Below, piece after piece: positions 17,012 through 26,800 of a stretch of 64,000 nt of DNA. This stretch comes from Flavobacteriales bacterium BRH_c54 (GTDB lineage Bacteria > Bacteroidota > Bacteroidia > Flavobacteriales_E > Vicingaceae). The notes beneath the pieces are model-generated. The model ran no database searches and was not told the DNA's origin. It saw only the letters and a list, made by a program, of their open reading frames with translations. Made by a program: the position numbers and the translations under genes. Positions within the stretch are counted from its first letter, which is position 1. Each line of letters opens with the position of its first letter. The DNA lies in assembly GCA_000961845.1 (NCBI GenBank), contig LADZ01000006.1:1-64000 (forward strand). Direction: 5' to 3'.

Positions 17012-17090
17012 AAAATCAACTACCTTCGTTTTTTTTCAGCGGTGTTCAAGCTACAAGCTCTCACTAACAGTGCTAAGGCACAACACACAT
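17012..17090 (-). repeat. RHS-locus repeat, copy A
   Basis: This stretch (containing TTCAAGCTACAAGCTCTCAC, AACAGTGC and CACAACACACA) is repeated at 18742-18820 with only a few differences. Each copy lies directly after the stop codon of a small gene that follows an RHS tip (MORN gene here, membrane gene at copy B). A recombination boundary is inferred. Confidence 0.75.
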
Positions 17091-18052
17091 TAATCTTTCT
17101 TCATCTTTATCTTTAATGGTAAATATTCTTTAGTATCTATCAATTCATTTTTTTCATATACTTCTTCTTTTATTAACTCTCCTTTTTCAGAATAATATTT
17201 CCATGTGCCAACAGCATAATTAGGAATACTATCATGATAAAACATCTCTCGTTTTAAAGTACCGTCTTCATACCATTCTTCCCATTTACCAAGCCTTAAT
17301 AAAGGCAAGTTAAGTATATTCCCTTTTTGAGATAAATTTCCATTTTTCCAATAAAATTTAAATGGCTGTATTCCACTATTTGCTATCTCTTCTGACTTTA
17401 ATTCCCCAGTTGAATAATAACTCTTATAAATAAAACTATCTGGATCATCAACATTAAAAGCTTGTGATTCATCCAATAATACTCCATTTATACTCCAGCT
17501 TTTATAAGTACGCATACCTCTTTTATAATCATAAAACGATTGCAACATGCCGTTGCTATACCAAGAAATCATAGGAGATATTATCTTATCATCCTCACAA
17601 ACATAAAAATCTAATGGTTGCCCATTCTCAAACCATCTACGTACAATACCATTTACACCATGTTCATTAAAAAAGATTTCGCAATACCTTTCTCCACTTT
17701 CATAAAACCCTTCTGCTTTAACTTTTATTCCTTCTTCATATTTAATTTTCGCTAGAATTTTAACAGAAGCTTCTTCTTCCTCTTTAGATAACTTCAGAAC
17801 ATTTTCAACATCACTAACAAGAAAAAGCGGTATATAACAAATCACCTCTTTAGTTCCTGAATATAAAGAGTCTAATTTTTCAGGACTACTAAAAATTTTA
17901 ACACGACAAGTGTTTGTATCGAATGTTACAAACTCTATGTTTGTACTATCGGATGCTCCAAATTTCACCTTTTGCCCCAATCCTTCTTGGGCGAAAAGGA
18001 TAAAAATTAGACCGTATAAAAAATGCTGACTACAGTTTATTTGTTTTATCAT
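17090..18052 (-). CDS. MORN/YwqK-type repeat protein, putative immunity partner of the orphan RHS tip
   Basis: 320 residues from the ATG at 18052; the frame extends to 18088, but Met13 starts the signal-like segment (FLYGLIFILFAQEGLGQ) and lies 11 bases after the orphan-tip stop. The body holds at least five repeats of the form WYSNGMLQSFYDYKRG / YYSTGELKSEEIANSG / WYEDGTLKREMFYHDS / YYSEKGELIKEEVYEKN, the YwqK/MORN_2 pattern (W/Y..G.L..E..Y). YwqK-type proteins are annotated as toxin antitoxins in polymorphic toxin loci. Position right behind a toxin tip and before the locus repeat supports an immunity role, which is inference. Export signal suggests periplasmic or envelope action. Confidence 0.7.
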   Translation of the reverse strand: MIKQINCSQHFLYGLIFILFAQEGLGQKVKFGASDSTNIEFVTFDTNTCRVKIFSSPEKLDSLYSGTKEVICYIPLFLVSDVENVLKLSKEEEEASVKILAKIKYEEGIKVKAEGFYESGERYCEIFFNEHGVNGIVRRWFENGQPLDFYVCEDDKIISPMISWYSNGMLQSFYDYKRGMRTYKSWSINGVLLDESQAFNVDDPDSFIYKSYYSTGELKSEEIANSGIQPFKFYWKNGNLSQKGNILNLPLLRLGKWEEWYEDGTLKREMFYHDSIPNYAVGTWKYYSEKGELIKEEVYEKNELIDTKEYLPLKIKMKKD

Positions 18053-18063
18053 AAGTAATAAAT

Positions 18064-18549
18064 TTAAGGTTCTATTGGAGGTACCCAATCAAAAGAGATA
18101 CCATCATTTTGAAAAACCCAATTATTCATTGGTTTTGGAAATGACCCCCATCTTTCTTCAATAGTTCCATTGTTGTATAGGTTATATTTAAAATAAACCT
18201 TGTTCGGATTGACAAATTTTGGTTCATTTATTATTTTACGCATAGTATTCTGATCTTCAAATTTTGCCGATGCACTAATATCCATTCCAACACCATTTAT
18301 AGACATAGTTGTTCTTGCTACAACCCCTCCCTCTTTTGGATTATATCCAGTAAAATTAGCTTTTGCGGAATAATTATAGCCTTTTTCTAAATCAACTATT
18401 ACTATATCGAGTTTCCCTGTAAATCCATGAACTTGTTTAGTTGAAGGGTTACTTGTGTGAATACTCTCATTATCATCAGAAAAAACCATATTCACATCAT
18501 CATATCCATCATCATATCCACTTCCATTATCTCCACCATTATCATAAGC
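18064..18549 (-). pseudogene. Orphan RHS C-terminal tip (displaced toxin cassette lacking the RHS body)
   Basis: The open frame to 18495 starts with ATG at MNMVFSDDNES, but similarity continues upstream to 18549 as AYDNGGDNGSGYDDGYDD. This matches the Asp/Gly/Tyr-rich linker AYGDGGDGYDGGEYE of the intact RHS protein (DNA near 20267-20300). An in-frame TAA sits directly before that join, so the RHS body is missing. The unique tip (about 143 residues: IVDLEKGYNYSAKANFTGYN, WVFQNDGISFDWVPPIEP) is beta-rich and of unknown activity. This layout is typical of silent 'orphan' rhsCT modules kept as a recombination store. Whether the ATG at 18495 is used is unknown. Confidence 0.65.
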
Positions 18550-18604
18550 TTAGAGCGGTGCTGTGCAAGGGGTTTTGAGAAGAAATATCGCAATAAAAAG
18601 AGGA

Positions 18605-18650
18605 GTCAAGTGTGCACCGCACTGTTATGCTTTAGCTTGTAGCTAAGCAT
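18605..18650 (+). repeat. Degenerate inverted copy of the RHS-locus repeat
   Basis: Read on the minus strand this contains AGCTACAAGCT, TAACAGTGC and GCACAC in the same order as copies A and B, but in the opposite orientation to copy B at 18742-18820 relative to the genome. With copy B it forms an imperfect inverted pair in the 280-base gap between the orphan tip and the membrane gene, where I see no coding sequence. Confidence 0.45.
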
Positions 18651-18741
18651 TTAATCTTTACCACCTACCAACTCCAATTTACCATTTTTAAAAGAACGTA
18701 TTGTTAAAAAAATCTTTCATTTACCTCTTGACTTTGTCCTT

Positions 18742-18820
18742 AAAATCATCTACCTTCGTTTTTTTTTCAGCGATGTTCAAGCTACAAGCTCTCACGAACA
18801 GTGCCGAGCACAACACACAC
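18742..18820 (-). repeat. RHS-locus repeat, copy B
   Basis: Near-identical to 17012-17090 (shared CTACCTTCGTTTTTTT, TTCAAGCTACAAGCTCTCAC and CACAACACACA). It lies immediately after the stop codon of the membrane gene coupled to the intact RHS gene, in the same relation as copy A to the MORN gene. Confidence 0.75.
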
Positions 18821-19221
18821 TATAAGCTACCAAAAAAAAGTAAGGAAATGTAAAAAGCCATTGAACCAAAGGTGTATATTAATACCCAAATACCTTTTTT
18901 GTTTCGTTCTTCTTTACTTTCATTTTTAAATTCTTCTTCTATCTTTTTGTACTTACCTTTATAAACAAAAGCGAAGTAATGAATTAATAAAAATATAACA
19001 GCAATTATAACAATCTCACCTTTAGGAAGATTAGAAGGTATTAACCTAATATTAGTAATTAATTCAAATGTTACAGCTATTGAAGCTAGTAAACACGTTA
19101 AACTCATAGACATCCCTATGTAAGCATTATATTCCGGAGCATCACTATCTCCCCACAATTTTCTCTGCCAAGTGTACAACCAGTAATAAATGTATTTATA
19201 TTTTTGCCATATTTCTTTCAT
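18820..19221 (-). CDS. Small membrane protein coupled to the RHS gene, putative immunity protein
   Basis: 133 residues. The ATG shares bases with the RHS stop codon (TAATG at 19219-19223), so translation is coupled. An N-terminal Trp/Tyr-rich cytosolic segment (YKYIYYWLYTWQRKLWGDSD) is followed by three predicted membrane helices (about residues 36-56, 69-88 and 111-131), with a charged loop GKYKKIEEEFKNESKEERNK between the last two. I recognise no named family. Tight coupling to an RHS/Hint polymorphic toxin and the repeat right behind it suggest an immunity function, by analogy to other RHS loci; not shown by sequence alone. Confidence 0.65.
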   Translation of the reverse strand: MKEIWQKYKYIYYWLYTWQRKLWGDSDAPEYNAYIGMSMSLTCLLASIAVTFELITNIRLIPSNLPKGEIVIIAVIFLLIHYFAFVYKGKYKKIEEEFKNESKEERNKKGIWVLIYTFGSMAFYISLLFFGSL

Positions 19222-22200
19222 TATTCTTCTTTTGTTATATCATTATTTTTATTTTCTGGATTATATTTATTATGAACCAGTATTCCATTAGCAAAATAAT
19301 TATTATTATTGGCTATCTTAGAAAGATTATAGGTCTGTGTATTTTCTTTTACAACCACTGTTTCAGTAATAAATATTTCTAATATGATTTTATTTTCTCT
19401 ATCATAAAATAAGCAAACATCTCCTTTTTCAAGTTGTTCTACTGTCATTTTATAATGTTGTTGGGTTTGTTTTGGATTCACAGAGCTCCATCCTTTTCCT
19501 TTTACATAATAAGGATGGTCTGGAGTGTTTGTGTTTATCAAACCATTAGAAAAACTTATTTCAACTAAATCAATGTGCATTGGATTATCTACCTGTAAAA
19601 CGACATTAGTCTCTACTTTTTTAGTTATTAGATTGTAAGTTAAAACAGAATCACCTACAACAACATTTTCAATATTTTTAATTAAACCATCACTCATCAA
19701 TATTTCCGTTCCAGCAATAAAACAAATACCTTGAGTTGACCAATTCGGAGTGTATGTGCTTTCAAAAAGATATCCATTATCTAAACCAAATTTTAGAGCT
19801 GTTGCAAATCCTCCACTAAAAAAACCTATCGGACCACCAAAAGTCATAAATCCTCCCAACACAATATCGAGTCCTGAACTTACTGCCTCTTCTTTATTTC
19901 CTAACCTCAAATGACCTATTCCTTCATAACTACTAAGAAAAGCCCCAATATAAAATAATTTTCTACCAAATATTTTTAATCTCGTGGCTCCTTTTGAAAA
20001 ATATCTTCCTGCTGCGGCTTCTTTGGCTAAATTTAATGTTCCTGTACCTTTTAAAGGCGAAGTATTTGCTCCATAATTTAATACACTTTCACCAACATAT
20101 AATGCTGCTCCAGCACCAGTAAGGAAGTTTTGAGTATTTGTTAGAGCTGTATAACTTGCTTGTTCAGTAGTTGCTCCATATGATAATTGACTATTCCCCC
20201 TGTTCACTCTCATATCCATGTCCAACCCGTCATAATCGTAACTAAAATTTGAAGTTTCATATTCGCCTCCGTCATATCCATCACCACCATCACCATAAGC
20301 CTCCAATAAATCATAATTGAATTCCATGTCAAAATATTCTTCATCGTAATCATAGTACGTATCCCTGCCTCTATCTTCTTGCTCACACTCTATACAACCC
20401 CAAGAATAATCTCTAAGAGGAGTAATTCTTCGCCTGTCGTCATCATCACGATCATCATCTCCATAATCATCACCGTAATCACCATAATCATAACCTTCAA
20501 ATAAACCAGTAGGGTCGTTTAACGCTATGGGGTTATTAAACGCAAAACGATAAGGCGTCCAATCGGAAGCTAACTCTGCCAATGGGTCAACATTGGCAAA
20601 ACGCCCTAACTCTGGCATATAAAAACGTGCATTAAAATTGTACCAGTTTAACCCGTTATCCGAATGTAATTCATTTCCATTGAATTTAAAATGATTTTCA
20701 GGACCTATTTGTACGGTATTTAATCCGTTTAATTTCCCACCAAAAGGATAGTAGTGCGTTTCTTGTATAATCTCATCTTGATTAACAAGTCCATTGCCAT
20801 TTAAATCAGAAAAAGTCAAGCGTACATTCCCCACTTGGTCGGTGTAATTATATTCATACCTAAAATCAGTTCCGTTACTTACATCCGGTACGGCTCTCCC
20901 CTCAGCATTAGTAATAGCTGTTAATACATTGTCTTCATATTTAAAACGACCGCTGTATTGATGAAGAACGCCTGACAACATTCCTTGTGTAATTTGTCTT
21001 TCTAATAATGTTCCTTTAGCCGAATACATATAATGCAATTGTTTTCCATCGGTAAAAGTAATCATTTCGGGTAAATTAAGGACGTTGTAACTTATTGTAA
21101 TGCCTTTGTTAGCATCTGTAATAATATTTCCATTGGCATCGTAAGTAAATTCTGTACCTCCAAAAGAGCCGTTATCATCAAAATCATCGGTAATTGCTAC
21201 TCCTTGAATAAAATCATCTACCGTTATTAATTGATTGCCTGAATAAGAATAACTTAATACATCAATAAGATTATAAGTGGCATCATCTCTATATCCTTTA
21301 CGATTAAGGGTTTCTATATTTCCATTATGGTCGTGCGTAATGTTAGTTACAGAATATAAATTTATTTGGCTATTCCAACCTCCACCAACAGTATTATATT
21401 CAGCATAATAAGCGGTAGTTAATTGTTCAATATCATCATAAAAATAAGTATATCCTCGGTAGACTTCATCAGATTTACTTTTCCAATGTATCTCAGAAAT
21501 GTTTCCATTGTGCTTGGCTACTCCGTTTGAAAATTGAGGTTTGTCGTAAAGAATATCCATTGCAAATAAATCATTCTCTGTATTAAGGTTATAGAATTTT
21601 TGTACGTTAGTAGTTAGTTTTGCAACTACTTTATCCGTTAAATAAGTAATGGCTATTGAATCGGTTACTCCGTAAGTTGCCAATTGAGTAGCGATTTGAG
21701 CTCTCGAATCATCATAAAAAGCAGTTCCGCTAAAATCGGTTACAGGGGTTGTAAATGTAATATCAATTGTAGCCATGTTTAACTTCTGTAATTCACTATA
21801 CAATAAACTTCCTGATACATAAGTTAACAATTGTTCTTTATACAATTCTGTGCTGGTAACAATGGCAGTCTCTGATGTGGGTAAACTTAAATCAGAATTA
21901 ATGGTAAATTCTTTATTATCGGTATAAGATAGTTCCAAGTATTTAGCTCCTCCTCTTACATATCTTTCATCAATTCTAAATTGATAATCTTCTAACCCAA
22001 CAGTGGTAATGTATTTAGCTAAATCAACATTCCCTAAAAACGTTGCATCAGAGGTGTAAACAATGTCTATTACAGCATGAGAAGAAAATGTGGCGATTAA
22101 CTCAATAGGATCTAAAATACCCAATGTTGTAGCATTATTTATTTTTGTTACCCCTCCATTGATATGGTAAGCGTAATTTACATTTTGCAAGTAACTTCCA

Positions 22201-23861
22201 TTATCGTTTTCTGAATGTAATTTTTTTATAATAGGCTGTCCTAAATGATTATAAGCGTATTCCGATAAAACAATTTCAGGGTCATTGTCTATCTGCTCAT
22301 AGCTTTTTATTAATCTGTTCTGATTATCATAAGTATATCTGTTTTTAATAAAATGATAATCAAGTCCTCCATAATTTTTATGGTGTTCTATTCTTACAGG
22401 TTGCCCCAAAAAGTTACTTTCATAATTGGTAAGATCTAACCCACCTAAAGAGTTATCACTTTGTGTTTGAATTAATTCTCCTGTATTAAATTGATAGAAA
22501 TACGTTTCAGAAAGATAACCTGTACCACCAATTTTTTTTGATTTAGTTGTTGTTAACCTGTTTTTATTATTAAAGGCAGGATTATGTTCTTGTATGTGTT
22601 GAATGTAACTAACATCATCCGTTCCGTCTGAATTAAAATCATAATCATCATAATAATTAACCGTTAATATTTCAAAATTGACCGGGCTAGTAGTTAATAA
22701 TGGAAAAGATTGATTGGAGTACCCCATAAATGTACTAAAATTGGTTCCATCTCTCACTTCACTATTTGCTCCACTACTATAATGAGCATCTGCTGCGGAC
22801 TGCATTGCAGCACGAGAAGTAATAGAGTTATTTACATATGTACCTACTATCAGAGGTCTGTTAATGGCATCGTAGCGATATAAAAACCATTTGTTTTGTG
22901 CTCTTAAATTACCATCTTGTTGTAAAATAACTCGATTCAAATTATCATATACTACTTCTATTTTTTCTTTTCCGGGTATCTTTTTCTCTATTAACCTTCC
23001 CCTTTCATCATAAATATATTTAAAGATTAAATCTTCACTTAAAAGGGTAATATCAAAAACTCCTGTTAATTCTAACTGATAATAGGCTTTAGGAGGAATT
23101 ACATAAGCCAATTCTCCTATTTCATTATATATATAAAATGTGGTTAAGAGTTTGTTGGCAGCGGTGTTTAATGTTCTTTTACAGATTGTTCTTCCTGATT
23201 TATCATTAAATGTTACTTCTGTAGCGTGTTCGGGACTACTAGATACATAACCTGAAAGTTCGTTTGGAGCATAAAACCCATTAGAAACTGTTGCATCCCA
23301 TTTTCGGATAGCGTACATATTTCCTGATAAATCGACATTATTAGCATCAAATACAGTATTGGTAATTTTTTGAGCAAGCAGTTTATTAGTTGGGTTAACT
23401 GCATCTTGCCAAAAAGTACCTACTGCTTTTCCTGAACGAATAAAATTAGATGGAGATCTGTCATACTCCACACTTGTATAAGGATAATCATCATGTGCCA
23501 CCAATGGCGTATTTTGATAAAATTTACCCTGATTGGTTATAGCGTTATTATCATAAGCTGCTCCGCTTGTATGGGTATAAGGAAGGTAGTTTTTATCTAT
23601 ATTTCCGTATTCATCGTATATAATTGGTTGAATAAGCACACTCCCATCAGGGGCATAATTCAATATTTTAGTTTGTTCTGTTCTTCCATAAATGCCACTA
23701 TAAGTAATCATCTGATTTATTTTTGAAGGGTCTGAAGAGCTTGTTTGTGTTGCCTGATTATAAATCGTTCTTGTTTGATAGGTTCTATCAAAATCTCCAG
23801 TTTGACCAAAAACTTGTGAACTTATTAATAAAAGCAATGTTGGTATACTATATTTGTTCAT
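19221..23861 (-). CDS. RHS-repeat polymorphic toxin-type protein with C-terminal Hint domain
   Basis: 1546 residues. A signal peptide (PTLLLLISSQVFGQ) and a DUF6443-like N-terminus lead to many YD/RHS repeats (YDERGRLIEKKIPG, YDNLNRVI, YDANGNIITDANKG). The RHS core is at about 1060-1125: YYPFGGKLNG, FKFNGNELHSDNGLNWYNFN and RFANVDPLAE...NNPIALNDPTG. A strongly acidic Asp/Tyr/Gly linker of about 100 residues follows, then a hydrophobic Gly-rich stretch, then a Hint domain from Cys1380 (CFIAGTEILM) with block-B His1449 (TPDH) and the terminal His-Asn at 1530-1531. Only 15 residues follow the Hint, so no separate toxin tip is visible. Hint domains release C-terminal parts by self-cleavage. RHS shells encapsulate a payload; that role here is inferred. 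Confidence 0.88.
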   Translation of the reverse strand: MNKYSIPTLLLLISSQVFGQTGDFDRTYQTRTIYNQATQTSSSDPSKINQMITYSGIYGRTEQTKILNYAPDGSVLIQPIIYDEYGNIDKNYLPYTHTSGAAYDNNAITNQGKFYQNTPLVAHDDYPYTSVEYDRSPSNFIRSGKAVGTFWQDAVNPTNKLLAQKITNTVFDANNVDLSGNMYAIRKWDATVSNGFYAPNELSGYVSSSPEHATEVTFNDKSGRTICKRTLNTAANKLLTTFYIYNEIGELAYVIPPKAYYQLELTGVFDITLLSEDLIFKYIYDERGRLIEKKIPGKEKIEVVYDNLNRVILQQDGNLRAQNKWFLYRYDAINRPLIVGTYVNNSITSRAAMQSAADAHYSSGANSEVRDGTNFSTFMGYSNQSFPLLTTSPVNFEILTVNYYDDYDFNSDGTDDVSYIQHIQEHNPAFNNKNRLTTTKSKKIGGTGYLSETYFYQFNTGELIQTQSDNSLGGLDLTNYESNFLGQPVRIEHHKNYGGLDYHFIKNRYTYDNQNRLIKSYEQIDNDPEIVLSEYAYNHLGQPIIKKLHSENDNGSYLQNVNYAYHINGGVTKINNATTLGILDPIELIATFSSHAVIDIVYTSDATFLGNVDLAKYITTVGLEDYQFRIDERYVRGGAKYLELSYTDNKEFTINSDLSLPTSETAIVTSTELYKEQLLTYVSGSLLYSELQKLNMATIDITFTTPVTDFSGTAFYDDSRAQIATQLATYGVTDSIAITYLTDKVVAKLTTNVQKFYNLNTENDLFAMDILYDKPQFSNGVAKHNGNISEIHWKSKSDEVYRGYTYFYDDIEQLTTAYYAEYNTVGGGWNSQINLYSVTNITHDHNGNIETLNRKGYRDDATYNLIDVLSYSYSGNQLITVDDFIQGVAITDDFDDNGSFGGTEFTYDANGNIITDANKGITISYNVLNLPEMITFTDGKQLHYMYSAKGTLLERQITQGMLSGVLHQYSGRFKYEDNVLTAITNAEGRAVPDVSNGTDFRYEYNYTDQVGNVRLTFSDLNGNGLVNQDEIIQETHYYPFGGKLNGLNTVQIGPENHFKFNGNELHSDNGLNWYNFNARFYMPELGRFANVDPLAELASDWTPYRFAFNNPIALNDPTGLFEGYDYGDYGDDYGDDDRDDDDRRRITPLRDYSWGCIECEQEDRGRDTYYDYDEEYFDMEFNYDLLEAYGDGGDGYDGGEYETSNFSYDYDGLDMDMRVNRGNSQLSYGATTEQASYTALTNTQNFLTGAGAALYVGESVLNYGANTSPLKGTGTLNLAKEAAAGRYFSKGATRLKIFGRKLFYIGAFLSSYEGIGHLRLGNKEEAVSSGLDIVLGGFMTFGGPIGFFSGGFATALKFGLDNGYLFESTYTPNWSTQGICFIAGTEILMSDGLIKNIENVVVGDSVLTYNLITKKVETNVVLQVDNPMHIDLVEISFSNGLINTNTPDHPYYVKGKGWSSVNPKQTQQHYKMTVEQLEKGDVCLFYDRENKIILEIFITETVVVKENTQTYNLSKIANNNNYFANGILVHNKYNPENKNNDITKEE

Positions 23862-23893
23862 AATGAGTATGTTTTCTGTTATTTTTTATATTC

Positions 23894-26800
23894 TTAATAA
23901 TTACTATCATTCAAGTTAATGGTATGATATTTCCTTTCTTCAAGTAGATTTTGATTAGCATCTTTAACATCTTTTAATCGGTACATCAAATCATAATTAT
24001 AAAAAGTGGTTACATCATTCTCATTGGTAATAGACCTAATCCCCCCTCCATTGTAATAGGTATACGTTTTCATTTGAGCATCATAAGGATACATCCTGAT
24101 TTCATCAATTAATTGACTGCCCGTAATTAAAATATCTGATAAAGCAGTAACATCTACTACATAATGGTTGATTTTCCATTCATTAGGTGTGGTAATGGAT
24201 ACATGTTGCTTTAAAATAGTAATGCTTGTTCCTGTTACATCAACTGTCTGAGTTATATTAGGTATGCCTTTAGTCCAAAAAGATAAAATATACTTCCCAG
24301 TACTTACATTGGTTTGTTTTACAGCAGAAATTGTAAGGTTAGTACTAACATCTCCTGTCCTGGCATCAGGGTTCATAGATACTGGTGCATCTAATGGGGT
24401 AAAATCATTGGATAACCCCGTTTCCTCATTTTCAAAACTGGTATAGTACACATTATCTTCCGTGCCATATTGAGCTTGAGCAATTAAAATTTTTGTTGGG
24501 GAGTCACTGTATTTGTTATACGATTCAACTCCATTTTCCACTTTAGCACTTAATAGCCTTCCTTTTACATCATAAGCTAAAGATTGATTAACTGGTTCGT
24601 AAAATTGTGCATCAAACCCTGCATCACTAAAAACATCAACACTAGAAGGGGTTAGTGGATAAGCGGTATTTAACCGAAGATTGGTTTTACTTAAAATATT
24701 CCCACTAAAATCATCAAACACACGGTATCTGCCTGATAGTATTTTTTCATTTCCATTAAAAATAGCTGCATTATTAAAATATTTCACTTCTTCAATAACT
24801 GGAATATGAATGTGTTTGGAAAGCATGTCTAGGTGTGCCTGTAAAGGGGGTGTTCCAAAATCAGTAACACGAAAATATTTTATAAAATAATAAGTATCAT
24901 CACTTGATGATTTTCGTTCTTCTACTAATTGATTATAACCATCATAGGTATATTTTTTTTCACTTGTTATTGGTAAACCCGCATCGTCATAAATGGTTTG
25001 GTTTTCATATTCTAACAACCTAGAAATTTTTGGATTGATGGTAACTAATTTTTTATCATACAGGTTAGGGTAATCATAATTATCGACACCGGATATTCCT
25101 GTTAAATGATTGTATTCACGACAAGGAATTTCATAACTGGTATTTATTAGATATTGCCTTTTGGCATCTAACAAATCAATTGACTGATTATCAATTACCG
25201 TTTTATAGGTATATTCTTCTTTACTTTCGATACTGTAAACAGGATTTCCTCCAACCACTTCATATTTATACACTTCTTTTTTAGTTAATGGAGTAGAAAT
25301 ATAATTGAATTGAGCCACATGTGGTGCTACTTTTTGTTCTAATAACAAAGGTTGTGACCTAGCGAGTTGACTTGCCTGGTCTAAATAGTCTATTGGCTCT
25401 TGGTAAAACTGAGGGTATTGTTGGTAAATATCAAAATAATAGATGTTTTTCCCTTCTGAGTTTTGTTCTGAAGATGATATGAATTCACTGACTACACTAT
25501 ACACCATGTGATTATCATAGGATTCGGTTAGCGGGTCAATAATACTAGGAATAATAACTTCATAATCGCATGTAAAGCAAAGGTCATTAGGTAACGTGCC
25601 TCCATTGTCTCCTGCTCGAGCAGTTTTCTTATATCGGTTAATTAGAGGACTTTTATTAAATACTACACCACTAGATTGTCCTGTCAACTCACCATTAGCA
25701 TCTACTGTTTCATAATAATACCATTTTTGAGATAAAAAATTTTGTGGATTTTGAATTGATTCATGTCTTTCTGTAATAAGTTTAACCCGAACACCTCCGC
25801 AAATTCTGTTTGCTTCTGATGAAGTAGTTAAATTAATATGATCAAAAAAATCTTTTTCATAAGCTTCATTTAATTCATAAGTATAATCAATGATAGTTTT
25901 ATCGGGAAATTTAATACTACTCAACATCCCAATTTGAACAACAGAAACATCATTACTTGGATATCTTGTTGTATTGTTATAAAGCAAAGGACCTGTCGTA
26001 GCATGCGTTTGCATCAAACCGTTTCTATCTATGTAATTAAAATCAGGAATTAATTCTTGTACATAATCTATTTGATTATCAGCTTTTGCTTCGGTTGATG
26101 AATTATTTATGAATCCCCAAGCATCTACATGTACAGTAAGAGGATAGGGAACCCACCCTGATTGGCTTCCATAAGTTTGGGTATTATAATAAAATTTAAA
26201 ATCTCCTCCGTTAGGTCTATTGTCAAATTCCGGATGGTTTGATATTGGAGTTGGATTAATAAAATTAACATCCTCTTTACCAAATTGAGTCAATGTATTA
26301 AGTGCCAATCTTGTATAATGACCAATTCCACTCTTTAAATAATGATGTTGGAGATAATATGTGCTTAGAATTTCTCCATTTAGTCCTTTATAATGAATCT
26401 TTTCAAGCACTTTTAAAGGAGTAGTAGCAGGAAATCGTTCATCTACATCAGCTCTGTCTACTGTTTCAAATAAATAACTTCCCCCTTCAAAATGAATTTC
26501 TTTTAAATAAAGTTGATTGTACCTATCGTATTGATATTGAGTAGAGAATGGTGCTGTTACAGTTCCTGTAGGACAAGGTGCTACCCAATTTGTTGATTGA
26601 GACCCAACATTATTTGCTGTGTAAATAGGAGCAATAATTGGAGGCATTTTATGAGAATTAGGTGTAGTACCATAATCAGCATACAAAATATTTTCATAAT
26701 CAAAAGAAAAAATAACTTCTCCATTTGGAAGTTTTATTTCATTTAAATACCAAGATTCCATATAGCTAGCTCCATATGTAGTTACCATTTCCACATCATT

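Noticed and set aside
18457..18642. 61-codon plus-strand frame with Ile/Ser repeats
   Set aside because: Arises from the antisense of GAT-repeat linker DNA at the orphan RHS tip.
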